NCBI GenBank assembly: GCA_035690885.1
Contig: DASSKC010000060.1
Span: 1 to 64,000 of the forward strand
Source: Oleiagrimonas sp035690885
Lineage (GTDB): Bacteria > Pseudomonadota > Gammaproteobacteria > Xanthomonadales > Rhodanobacteraceae
Reading direction: 5' to 3'
DNA length: 64,000 nucleotides
This document shows, in pieces, positions 24,452 to 33,649 of this stretch. Position numbers and translations under genes: made by a program. Position 1 is the stretch's first letter; each line of letters starts with the position of its first letter. A model generated the notes under the pieces. That model saw only the letters and a program-made list of their open reading frames with translations, was not told the origin of the DNA and searched no databases.

Positions 24452-26920
24452 ATGAATCGTTCCTTGAAGTTGTCGATGCTGGTGGCCTTGGCGCTGGCCA
24501 GCACTCCGGCGTTGGCGCTGGAGCTTGGCCAGATCCAGGTCAAGTCGGCGTTGGATCGGCCCTTGGTGGCCGAGATTCCGTTGCAGCCGGACCACCCGGG
24601 CGAGGCCGACCACGTCAAGGTGATCCTGGCGCCGGATGCGGCATTTGCCCGGGCCGGAATCAGTCGCGACGCGCTCAAGGTGCCGCTGAGCTTCGAGGTG
24701 GTGACCAACGACGGCGGGCAAAAAGTCATCCGGGTCACCAGCACTCAGCCGGTGCGCGAACCGTACCTGGATTTCCTGGTCCAGGTCAGCTGGCCCAAGG
24801 GCAAGCTGTTGCGTGAATACACGGTCTTGCTTGACCCGTTGAGCATGCACTCCGCGCCGGGCGCGCTTCCGGCCAAGGCGCCGGCACCGGCGGCCAAACC
24901 GGCTCCGGCGGCGCCCGCACCTGAACCGGCGTCTGCACCTGCACCGTCGCCCGGCCAGACCGCCGCGCCCGCCGCTTCCGCGCCGGCCGGCGAGGATGTC
25001 TACGGTCCGGTCACCTACGGCGACACCTTGTCCCACATCGCTCGCACCCATGCCATTGGCGGGGTCAGTTACCAGCAAATGCTGGTTGCGCTCAAGGCCG
25101 CCAATCCAGATGCGTTTTTCCGCGACAACGTCAACGCGCTCAAGACCGGCGCGGTGTTGCGCATCCCTACACGGGCCCAGGCGCTCACGGTGACGCGCAA
25201 GTCCGCCATTGCCGCCGTGCGCAGTCAGAATCAGTCCTGGCAAAGCCAGCATGCGTCAGCGCCGACCATGGTGGCTGGCACGGGTGGCTCTTCGGCACCG
25301 GTGACCGGCTCGGACCAACCCGCTTCCAGCGGGGATCGCCTGCACCTGGTGTCGCCCGACGAGGGAGGCGCAAGTGCCGGAGCCGCTGCCGGCGAGGCAT
25401 CGGCCGCGGAGCTGCGCCAGGATCTTGCGCGCAGCAAGGAAGCCCTGTCCAGCCAGAAACAGACGATCGCAGACCTCCAGTCGCGGGTGACCGCGCTGGA
25501 GCAGATCGCGGACAAGAACAAGCGCCTGATCGCGCTCAAGAACGACGAGATCGCCGCGCTTCAGCAAAAACTGGCCGATGCGCGCCAGGCCGCCGGCTTG
25601 CCGGCATTGCCGGCATCGGCGCTGGCGCCGGCTGCGAGCACGGCGGCGGTGGCAACCGCGGGTGCCGCCCCGTCGGTTGCGAACGCGGCCAGTGCCGCCG
25701 TGGCGCCGCTGGCAATGGAGGCATCGACCAACCCCGCGACGGCGACAACGTCGGTCGCGCACGCCGGCAATGCCGCAGCACCGGCCAATGACGCGGCTGC
25801 CGGTTCGCCGTCGGCCGGCAATGAGGCCGCGACATCCACGCCTGCGGCCGGCAGTCAGTCGGCACCGGCCTCCGCGCCGTGGTACACCACATTGTGGGCG
25901 CGCGTGGTGCTGGGCATCATCATTGTCCTGTTGATCATCTGGATGCTGCTGCGGCGCCGCAAACCGGCGGCGAAGCCCGCGCGGAAATCGCTGGCCGACG
26001 ATTTCGGTGACTCGCCGCTGGGTGCGTCGGCCGCTGCCGACGAAGCGGTGGATCACGATGACGAATACGTTGTCGATCGCGACGACGATCGCGACGAGGT
26101 GCCGGAGCCGTTTGTCGACGATGATGGCGAGGACGAGTTGCTGGCACAGCTGGCCGAGCACCCCGACAACATCGGTCTGCATCTTGAACTGGCCAGTCTG
26201 TATTACTCCCGACGCGATGCCGGCCGTTTCGAGGGTGCCGCCGAAGCCATGCACGCTTACGTGGACGACGAAAGCCAGCCCGAGTGGCAGGATGTCGTGA
26301 CCATGGGGCGCGAGCTGGTGCCGGACCATCCATTGTTCCTGGCCGATGCTCCGTCCGCGGACGAGCCTTTCGGACATGAGGATGCCGTTTCATTCGGCGA
26401 GTCCGACCATTTTTCCGACGAGGACGCGCATGCGCGCGCCACCGATGCCTCGGCTTCCGATGCAACGAATACGTCAACGGATGCGCTGTCGGGCGCGGAT
26501 GACGACGATGATCATCACTTCGACTTCGATCTTGCGCCCGAGCCGACCGCGGCGTCGGAGGATGCATCCGAAGCGCCCGCGACCGGCCTGCCGGACGAGT
26601 CCGAGTTCGACGCCTTGCCGCCGCTGCCGGTCGACGATGAAGACGATGATGTGACGACGCTGCCGCCGGTTGCTCCGGAGCCGCCGCTTTCCGCCGAGCC
26701 AGGTACGCACACGCCGCTTGTCGGGGACGATTCCGGCATCGACCTGAGCGACGACGACGGCTTCTCCGATGATCCGGTGGACACCAAGCTCGATCTGGCA
26801 CGCGCCTACATGGAGATGGGTGACCGGGAAGGTGCCCGCGCGATGTTGACCGAAGCCTTGCACGAAGGCAGTCAGCCGCAGAAGGACACGGCGCAAAAAC
26901 TGCTCGACGAACTGGATTGA
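24452..26920 (+). CDS. fimV: FimV-like pilus/polarity hub protein
   Basis: An 822-residue inner-membrane protein of the FimV family, which organises type IV pilus assembly and cell polarity. In order: signal sequence, the FimV N-terminal domain (LELGQIQVKSALDRPLVAEI), a LysM domain near residues 185-240 (VYGPVTYGDTLSHIARTH ... GAVLRIP), a coiled coil near 320-385, an Ala-rich linker, one membrane helix (VVLGIIIVLLIIWMLL, about residue 485), an acidic cytoplasmic region, and the C-terminal FimV_C motif (KLDLARAYMEMGDREGARAML). The start at 24452 begins the signal sequence and has a G-rich ribosome-binding site; the frame extends further upstream without homology. Confidence 0.93.
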   Translation: MNRSLKLSMLVALALASTPALALELGQIQVKSALDRPLVAEIPLQPDHPGEADHVKVILAPDAAFARAGISRDALKVPLSFEVVTNDGGQKVIRVTSTQPVREPYLDFLVQVSWPKGKLLREYTVLLDPLSMHSAPGALPAKAPAPAAKPAPAAPAPEPASAPAPSPGQTAAPAASAPAGEDVYGPVTYGDTLSHIARTHAIGGVSYQQMLVALKAANPDAFFRDNVNALKTGAVLRIPTRAQALTVTRKSAIAAVRSQNQSWQSQHASAPTMVAGTGGSSAPVTGSDQPASSGDRLHLVSPDEGGASAGAAAGEASAAELRQDLARSKEALSSQKQTIADLQSRVTALEQIADKNKRLIALKNDEIAALQQKLADARQAAGLPALPASALAPAASTAAVATAGAAPSVANAASAAVAPLAMEASTNPATATTSVAHAGNAAAPANDAAAGSPSAGNEAATSTPAAGSQSAPASAPWYTTLWARVVLGIIIVLLIIWMLLRRRKPAAKPARKSLADDFGDSPLGASAAADEAVDHDDEYVVDRDDDRDEVPEPFVDDDGEDELLAQLAEHPDNIGLHLELASLYYSRRDAGRFEGAAEAMHAYVDDESQPEWQDVVTMGRELVPDHPLFLADAPSADEPFGHEDAVSFGESDHFSDEDAHARATDASASDATNTSTDALSGADDDDDHHFDFDLAPEPTAASEDASEAPATGLPDESEFDALPPLPVDDEDDDVTTLPPVAPEPPLSAEPGTHTPLVGDDSGIDLSDDDGFSDDPVDTKLDLARAYMEMGDREGARAMLTEALHEGSQPQKDTAQKLLDELD

Positions 26921-26933
26921 TCCCGCTCCATCC

Positions 26934-26966
26934 GACGCGCCTCCGGCTCGCTGCCGGGGGCGCGTC
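26934..26966 (+). terminator. Hairpin after fimV
   Basis: A 14-bp stem with one G-T pair (26934-26947 with 26953-26966) lies 13 bases after the fimV stop. No T run follows, so it may be a partial terminator or mRNA-protecting hairpin. Confidence 0.5.
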
Positions 26967-27027
26967 GTCGCATCGGGTGTAGGCTTGTGCCCACCTGTTT
27001 CCGACGCTTCCATCGACTGATCCGCAC

Positions 27028-27795
27028 ATGCGCCTTGCCCTGGGCATCGAATACGACGGCACCGATTTTCTTGGCTGGCAACGCCTGAGCCACGGCCCCA
27101 GCGTGCAGGCGGCGCTGGAGAAGGCCTTGTCGTTCGTGGCCGATGAAGCGGTCGACGTGACTTGCGCCGGGCGTACCGATTCGGGCGTGCATGCGCACTG
27201 CCAGGTGGTGCATTTCGATACCGATGTCGTGCGTCCCATGCGCGGTTGGGTGCTCGGCAGCTGCTCCAATCTGCCGCGCGAAGTGGCGGTATTGTGGGCG
27301 CAACCGGTGGCCGATGATTTCCACGCACGCTTCGACGCCCGCGCGCGACGCTATCGCTACACCATTCTGAACCGCCCGGTGCGTGCCGCACTGGATGCAC
27401 GTTTCGTGACCTGGGAACGCCTGCCGCTGGATGCCGACGTCATGCATGCAGCGGCCCAGGCGTTGGTCGGCGAGCACGACTTCACGTCGTTTCGCGCCAT
27501 TGCCTGTCAGGCCCGGCATGCGCGCCGCAATGTGCACGACATCCGTGTCTGGCGCGAGGGCGCCCAGGTGTTCGTCGAAGTCCAGGCCAATGCCTTCCTG
27601 CACCACATGGTGCGCAACATCGTCGGCTCCTTGCTCCCGATCGGGCGTGGCGAGAAACCGTGCGACTGGATGGCCGAACTGCTGGCCGGACGCAACCGCG
27701 ACGTGGCCGGTCCCACCGCGCCGTCCTCGGGGCTGACCTTCGTCGGACCGCGCTATCCGCGTCCCTGTGGCCTGCCCGAGAGCGTCACGTTGTGA
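27028..27795 (+). CDS. truA: tRNA pseudouridine(38-40) synthase
   Basis: A 255-residue enzyme forming pseudouridine at positions 38-40 of the tRNA anticodon arm. The catalytic Asp51 is in CAGRTDSGVHA; other conserved parts are IEYDGTDFLGWQ, RFDARARRYRYTILN and AFLHHMVRNIVGSLL. Length is typical. The first ATG begins the conserved N-terminus. It sits in the conserved fimV-truA-trpF order and is followed by trpF after 46 bases. Confidence 0.97.
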   Translation: MRLALGIEYDGTDFLGWQRLSHGPSVQAALEKALSFVADEAVDVTCAGRTDSGVHAHCQVVHFDTDVVRPMRGWVLGSCSNLPREVAVLWAQPVADDFHARFDARARRYRYTILNRPVRAALDARFVTWERLPLDADVMHAAAQALVGEHDFTSFRAIACQARHARRNVHDIRVWREGAQVFVEVQANAFLHHMVRNIVGSLLPIGRGEKPCDWMAELLAGRNRDVAGPTAPSSGLTFVGPRYPRPCGLPESVTL

Positions 27796-27841
27796 GGGTC
27801 CGATATTTCCCATTGTCCGTCGTTTGTGGCATCAAGACCTC

Positions 27842-28477
27842 ATGAACCGAACCCGTGTGAAATTCTGCGGCATGACCCGTGTCGAGGACGCCGTGTTCGC
27901 GGCCCGCCTCGGCGTGGATGCCGTCGGCCTGGTGTTCACCCGGCGCAGCCCGCGCTTTGTCGAGCCGGCGCAGGCACGCGCGATTGCCGCCGCATTGCCG
28001 CCGCTGGTGGACGTGGTGGCCCTGTTCATGGATGACGATGCCGCGTGGGTGCGCGAGGTCGAGCGGGCGGTGCATCCCCACTGGCTGCAGTTCCACGGCT
28101 CGGAGGATGATGCGTTCTGCGCCGGTTTCGATACGCCGCACGTGAAAGCGATCGCCATGGGTTCGGAGGGTGACGTCGGGACACGTATGGCAGCCCATCC
28201 GAGTGCGCGCGCATTCGTGTTCGACGGTCATGCTGCCGGTACCCAAGGCGGGCGCGGGCAGGGTTTCGACTGGTCGCGCCTGCCGCGTGACGCGGGCCAT
28301 CCGCTGGTGTTGGCGGGCGGGCTTCACGCCGACAATGTCGCCAGCGCCATCGAACGCGTGCGGCCCTGGGCCGTGGACGTGTCCAGTGGCATCGAGTCGG
28401 CGCCGGGCGTCAAGGAGCCGGCGAAGTCCGCGGCATTCGTCCGTGCCGTACGTGAGGCCGACGAGGCGGCGGCGTGA
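27842..28477 (+). CDS. trpF: Phosphoribosylanthranilate isomerase
   Basis: A 211-residue TIM-barrel enzyme of tryptophan synthesis. The catalytic Cys is in VKFCGMTRVEDA and the catalytic Asp in FVFDGHAAGTQGGRGQGFDW; phosphate binding uses LAGGLHADNV and AVDVSSGIESAPGVK. Length matches the family. The start at 27842 opens the conserved N-terminus. Its TGA overlaps the GTG start of the cupin-like gene (GTGA), so the two are coupled. Confidence 0.97.
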   Translation: MNRTRVKFCGMTRVEDAVFAARLGVDAVGLVFTRRSPRFVEPAQARAIAAALPPLVDVVALFMDDDAAWVREVERAVHPHWLQFHGSEDDAFCAGFDTPHVKAIAMGSEGDVGTRMAAHPSARAFVFDGHAAGTQGGRGQGFDWSRLPRDAGHPLVLAGGLHADNVASAIERVRPWAVDVSSGIESAPGVKEPAKSAAFVRAVREADEAAA

Positions 28478-29490
28478 CCCCAGGCCCTGGCGCCATGGAG
28501 GAGTACGCCGGCGAGATTGCCGAACTTGATCTAGCCGCGTTGCAAGCCCGCGAGCACCCGCTGGTCATTCGCGGGCTGGTCAGCGACTGGCCGCTGGTGC
28601 ATGCCGCGCGGCGGTCGGACTCGGATTTCGCCAAGGCATTGGCGGCCATGGACGCGGGCGGCGATGTGGACACGTTGCGTCTTGCGCCGGAGGCGGGTGG
28701 GCATGTCGGCTATACGTCGTCACTCGATGGTTTCAACTATCGGCATTTCCGCGTGCCGTTGACGCAGGGGCTGCAACGGCTTGCCGCGTACAGCCGGGTC
28801 GACGATCCGCCGGGCCTGGCTATCCAGAGCGCAGTGATCGACGAGTGCATCCCCGCGTTTCGGCGCGATCACGCACTGGACATGCTTGAACCGGCCATCG
28901 CGCCGCGGCTGTGGGTCGGCAACCAGGTCACCACACCCACGCATTTCGATTCCCAGCACAACATCGCCTGCGTCGTCTGCGGTCGGCGCCGTTTTACGCT
29001 GTTTGCGCCCGAGCAGCTTGCGAACCTGTACATCGGTCCACTCGATTACGCCCCGACCGGTGCCGCCATCAGCATGGCGCGGCTGGAGCAGGTGGACGAC
29101 CCGCGCTTTCCGCGCTTGCGCCATGCACTGGCTGCCGCGCAGCAAGCCACGCTCGAACCGGGCGACGCCATCTACATGCCACCGTTGTGGTGGCACAACG
29201 TGGCGTCGCTGGAACCGCTCAATGCACTGGTCAATTACTGGTGGCCCAGCTTGAAGGGCGCAGAACATCACCATGGCGACTCGTTGGCGGCGCTGTTCCA
29301 CTGCATTCTGGCGTTTCGTCAGCTGCCGGCAGGCGAGCGCGCCCACTGGCAACGGCTGCTTGAGCACTACGTGTTCGATGACGTGGATCCGGTGGCGCAT
29401 GTGCCCGAGAACCGCCGAGGCGTCCTCGACGACCCACCGACGCCTGAGCAACTGGCGTGGTTGCGCGCAGCGGCACGCCGACACCTTTGA
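28474..29490 (+). CDS. Cupin-8/JmjC-like Fe(II)-dependent oxygenase
   Basis: A 338-residue protein of the cupin_8 (JmjC-like) family. The metal triad is visible: His157 and Asp159 in TTPTHFDSQHN and the distal His241 in YMPPLWWHNV, with RRRFTLFAPEQ between as the co-substrate region. Related proteins hydroxylate proteins or small molecules using 2-oxoglutarate. It starts at GTG 28474 overlapping the trpF stop, so it is co-translated with a tryptophan gene and lies before divergent trpI; no functional link to tryptophan is established. Substrate unknown. Confidence 0.85.
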   Translation: MTPGPGAMEEYAGEIAELDLAALQAREHPLVIRGLVSDWPLVHAARRSDSDFAKALAAMDAGGDVDTLRLAPEAGGHVGYTSSLDGFNYRHFRVPLTQGLQRLAAYSRVDDPPGLAIQSAVIDECIPAFRRDHALDMLEPAIAPRLWVGNQVTTPTHFDSQHNIACVVCGRRRFTLFAPEQLANLYIGPLDYAPTGAAISMARLEQVDDPRFPRLRHALAAAQQATLEPGDAIYMPPLWWHNVASLEPLNALVNYWWPSLKGAEHHHGDSLAALFHCILAFRQLPAGERAHWQRLLEHYVFDDVDPVAHVPENRRGVLDDPPTPEQLAWLRAAARRHL

Positions 29491-29529
29491 CCCGGCCTGC
29501 GATATCTGGCTCGGGGTTGATCGGAAAAT

Positions 29530-30420
29530 TCAGGGATGGCTCAATTCCGATTCAAGCCACTCGGTCAATGCGGCAAACCGCTCCCCTGCAACCGCCTTGG
29601 GCGCACACAAGGCCCAGCGGGCAGGCGTGGCGTGAAATCCCCACGGCGCCACCAGTCGGCCCGCGGCCAGGTCATCGGTCACCAGGCGTTGCGGGGCGAT
29701 GGCGACGCCGAGGCCCGCAACGGCGGCTTCCAGCAGGTAATACAGATGCTCGAACGACTGGCCCAATTGCAGTTGCTCGACAGCCATGTCCTGGACACGT
29801 GCCCACGTCGGCCACGCTTGCGGACGCGAAGCGGTATGCAGCAGTGGCTCGTGGCACAGGGCTGAAAGCGAGCCGCTTTGCAGCGTCGCGTGATGCGCAT
29901 GGCGCGGGCTGTACACCGGGCCAATGCACTCGTCAGCCAACGTCCGTACTTGCCATGCCGGCGGCCATGGTGGTTCGGCGATCACCAGCGCCACGTCCAC
30001 GCCGTGCAGGATCGAGGTGGGCTGCTCCTCCATCGGCACCAGATGCAGTTTGACGCGGGGCAGGTCGTATTGCAGTCGTTGCATGCGCGGAATCACCCAG
30101 CGCGCCAACACGCTGCTGGAGCATCCCAGTACCAGCGGCGCCTGATCCGACTCCTGCCTGAGCTCGCGGCAGCATTGATGCAGCTCATTGAATGCGCCGG
30201 AACAGGCATCACGCAGGCGTCGTCCGGCCGCGGTCAGTGCCAGCCCGCGACCCTGGCGCGCGAACAGGACGATGCCGAGTTGCGCTTCCAGGGCGCGGAT
30301 CTGACGGCTCACGGCGCCATGTGTCACGTGCAATTCGGTCCCTGCGCGGCTGACGCTTTCCAGCCTTGCTGTGGCCTCAAAGGCATGCAGGGCATTGAGT
30401 GAGGGAAGATTGCGAACCAT
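29530..30420 (-). CDS. trpI: TrpI-type LysR regulator of tryptophan synthase genes
   Basis: A 296-residue LysR-family regulator with N-terminal helix-turn-helix (LPSLNALHAFEATARLESVS, then THGAVSRQIRALEAQLG) and an effector domain. It is transcribed divergently from trpBA with a 122-base gap, exactly the arrangement of Pseudomonas TrpI, and shares with it stretches such as LLHTASRPQAWP and FEHLYYLLEAAVAGLGVAIA. TrpI activates trpBA in response to indoleglycerol phosphate. The start at 30420 opens the conserved N-terminus; the frame upstream overlaps the promoter region. Confidence 0.92.
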   Translation of the reverse strand: MVRNLPSLNALHAFEATARLESVSRAGTELHVTHGAVSRQIRALEAQLGIVLFARQGRGLALTAAGRRLRDACSGAFNELHQCCRELRQESDQAPLVLGCSSSVLARWVIPRMQRLQYDLPRVKLHLVPMEEQPTSILHGVDVALVIAEPPWPPAWQVRTLADECIGPVYSPRHAHHATLQSGSLSALCHEPLLHTASRPQAWPTWARVQDMAVEQLQLGQSFEHLYYLLEAAVAGLGVAIAPQRLVTDDLAAGRLVAPWGFHATPARWALCAPKAVAGERFAALTEWLESELSHP

Positions 30421-30542
30421 GAAATATGTGAGTTTTTGTAACGTATTGTGGTCATCATATCGCTTTTGCCGACACTGCGACTGCACTACGCTGGACACTA
30501 CGCCGCAGCTTGCGGTCCATCCCCCGCACATGAACCACTGTC
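30421..30542. promoter_or_regulatory. trpI-trpB divergent regulatory region
   Basis: The 122-base gap between trpI and trpB must hold both promoters and the TrpI operator. A TGTGAG half-site at 30427-30432 resembles the half-site I recall for Pseudomonas TrpI; the opposite half (GTAACG after five bases) is poor. On the minus strand a TATGAT -10-like hexamer near 30454-30459 could serve trpI. Confidence 0.5.
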
Positions 30543-31751
30543 ATGCCGAAGATCGATTACCACGCCTACCCGGATGCACACGGTCGCTTTGGCGACTACG
30601 GCGGCCTGTATGTGGCCGAAACGTTGATGGCGCCGCTGGAAGAGCTGACCGCGGCCTACACGCGGTTGCGCAGCGATCCGGATTTTCGCGCCGAACTGGA
30701 CCGCGATCTCCAGCATTACGTCGGACGCCCCAGTCCGGTTTATTACGCCGAACGCCTGTCGCGTGAAGTCGGCGGTGCGCGCATCGTGTTCAAGCGCGAA
30801 GACCTCAATCACACCGGTGCGCACAAGATCAACAACACCGTCGGCCAGGCGCTGCTGGCCCGGCACATGGGCAAACCGCGCGTGATCGCCGAGACCGGGG
30901 CCGGCCAGCACGGCGTCGCGACCGCGACCGTGTGCGCGCGTCTGGGTCTCAAGTGCACGGTCTACATGGGCGCGGTCGACATGGAACGCCAGGCCATCAA
31001 CGTGTATCGCATGAAGCTGCACGGTGCCGAGGTCATCCCCGTCACCAGTGGTTCGAAAACGCTCAAGGATGCGCTCAACGAGGCCATGCGCGACTGGGTC
31101 ACCAATGTGGCCGACACCTTCTACATCATCGGCACCGTGGCCGGCCCGCATCCGTATCCGATGATGGTGCGCGACTTCAACGCCGTGGTCGGTCGCGAGG
31201 CGCGCGCACAGGTGCGCGACATGTTCGGGCGCCTGCCGGATGTCGTCACCGCCTGCATCGGCGGTGGCTCCAACGCCATGGGCATTTTCCATGCTTTCCT
31301 CAACGACGACGACGTGCGTCTGGTCGGGGCCGAGGCGGCGGGCGAGGGCATCGCCAGTGGTCATCATGCGGCCTCGCTGTCGGCCGGGCGTCCCGGCGTG
31401 CTGCATGGCAATCGCACCTACCTGTTGTGCGACGACGATGGCCAGATCACCGAAACCCACTCCATCTCGGCCGGTCTGGATTATCCCGGTGTCGGTCCCG
31501 AACATGCCTTCCTCAAAGACACCGGACGCGCCGAGTATGTCGGCATCAGCGACGCCGAGGCGATGGACGCGTTTCATCGTCTGTCCAGGGTCGAAGGCAT
31601 CCTGCCGGCGCTGGAATCGAGTCACGCCATCGCCCAGGCGATCAAACTGGCGCGCGGCATGCCCAAAGACGGCATCGTGCTGTGCAATCTTTCCGGCCGT
31701 GGCGACAAGGACGTGCACACCGTCGCCCAGCGCGAAGGCATCACGTTGTGA
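30543..31751 (+). CDS. trpB: Tryptophan synthase beta chain
   Basis: A 402-residue PLP enzyme condensing indole with serine. The PLP lysine is Lys95 in NHTGAHKINNTVGQ; the phosphate-binding loop is ACIGGGSNAMGIF, the catalytic Glu lies in AETGAGQHGVATA, and the C-terminal CNLSGRGDKDV is conserved. Length is typical. It is divergent from trpI and precedes trpA, but a 184-base gap with a repeat element separates the two, unusual for a pair that is normally tightly coupled. Confidence 0.98.
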   Translation: MPKIDYHAYPDAHGRFGDYGGLYVAETLMAPLEELTAAYTRLRSDPDFRAELDRDLQHYVGRPSPVYYAERLSREVGGARIVFKREDLNHTGAHKINNTVGQALLARHMGKPRVIAETGAGQHGVATATVCARLGLKCTVYMGAVDMERQAINVYRMKLHGAEVIPVTSGSKTLKDALNEAMRDWVTNVADTFYIIGTVAGPHPYPMMVRDFNAVVGREARAQVRDMFGRLPDVVTACIGGGSNAMGIFHAFLNDDDVRLVGAEAAGEGIASGHHAASLSAGRPGVLHGNRTYLLCDDDGQITETHSISAGLDYPGVGPEHAFLKDTGRAEYVGISDAEAMDAFHRLSRVEGILPALESSHAIAQAIKLARGMPKDGIVLCNLSGRGDKDVHTVAQREGITL

Positions 31752-31780
31752 TGTACAGAACGGGTTGCCCACCACATCCC

Positions 31781-31860
31781 CGTCATTCCGGCGAAGGCCG
31801 GAATCCATTTTCGGGCTTGCCGCGAGTACCCAATGGATTCCGGCCTTCGCCGGAATGACG
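31781..31860. repeat. GTCATTCCGGC-type inverted repeat, copy 2, inside the trpBA operon
   Basis: Two perfect 29-base arms (31781-31809 and 31832-31860) inverted around a 22-base spacer. Each arm holds the smaller hairpin TTCCGGC-GAAG-GCCGGAA. It is the same family as the element at 12053-12145 and lies in the 184-base gap between trpB and trpA. Confidence 0.85.
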
Positions 31861-31935
31861 TAACAACAAATTTGCTGCAAGCAATGGTGGATGCGCTGCG
31901 CTTGTCCACCCTACAACAACGCTCCGGGTCCACCC

Positions 31936-32739
31936 ATGAACCGCATCGACCAACGCTTCGCCCAACTCAAGACCGCCGGTCGCACCGGCCTGATTCCCTT
32001 TGTCACGGCCGGTGATCCATTGCCGGACGCCGCGGTGCCCGTGCTGCACGCACTGGTCGAAGGTGGCGCCGACATCATCGAACTGGGTCTGCCGTTCTCC
32101 GACCCGGCGGCGGATGGCCCGACCATCCAACATGCCGATGAGCGCGCGCTGGCTGCCGGCGTCACGCTCAAGCGCGTCCTCGGCTGGGTGCGCGAATTTC
32201 GTGAAAACGACGCCGATACGCCGATCGTCCTGATGGGTTACCTGAACCCCGTCGAGATTCACGGTTACCGGCAATTCGCCGATGATGCCGTTGCCGCTGG
32301 CGTCGACGGCGTGTTGCTGGTCGATTGTCCGATCGAGGAAGCGGCCATCGCCGCGCCGTTGCGCGAGGCCGGATTGCGTCAGATCTGGCTGGCCGCGCCG
32401 ACCACGAGCAAGGCGCGTCTCGATCAATTGTGCGAGGCGGCCAGAGGCTTCCTGTATTATGTGTCCTTTGCGGGGACCACCGGTGCCGCCCGGCTGTCCA
32501 CGGACGACATCGCCGCGCGGGTGGCTGAGGTACGCGATGCCTCGCGTGCCCCGGTAGCCGTGGGCTTCGGCGTTCGTGATGCCGGGCAGGCCACGGCCAT
32601 TGCGGCATTTGCCGATGCCGTGGTCATCGGCAGTGCGCTGGTCGAGCGCCTGGATGGTGCCGGCGACGCCGGCGAGGCGTCACGGCGTGCCCGCGAGTTT
32701 CTTGCCCCGGTGCGTGAGGCGCTGGACCGCAGGGGTTGA
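31936..32739 (+). CDS. trpA: Tryptophan synthase alpha chain
   Basis: A 267-residue TIM-barrel enzyme releasing indole from indoleglycerol phosphate to the beta chain. Catalytic Glu49 and Asp60 lie in IIELGLPFSDPAADGP with normal spacing; other conserved parts are GLIPFVTAGDP, VLMGYLNPV, FLYYVSFAGTTGA and VAVGFGVRDAGQA. The start at 31936 opens MNRIDQRF, the conserved N-terminus. It is followed by accD after 30 bases. Confidence 0.98.
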   Translation: MNRIDQRFAQLKTAGRTGLIPFVTAGDPLPDAAVPVLHALVEGGADIIELGLPFSDPAADGPTIQHADERALAAGVTLKRVLGWVREFRENDADTPIVLMGYLNPVEIHGYRQFADDAVAAGVDGVLLVDCPIEEAAIAAPLREAGLRQIWLAAPTTSKARLDQLCEAARGFLYYVSFAGTTGAARLSTDDIAARVAEVRDASRAPVAVGFGVRDAGQATAIAAFADAVVIGSALVERLDGAGDAGEASRRAREFLAPVREALDRRG

Positions 32740-32769
32740 TATTTCAGGATCATTTGAGGACGCAACCGA

Positions 32770-33639
<870 letters not shown>

Positions 33640-33649
33640 GGCCGTGCAG

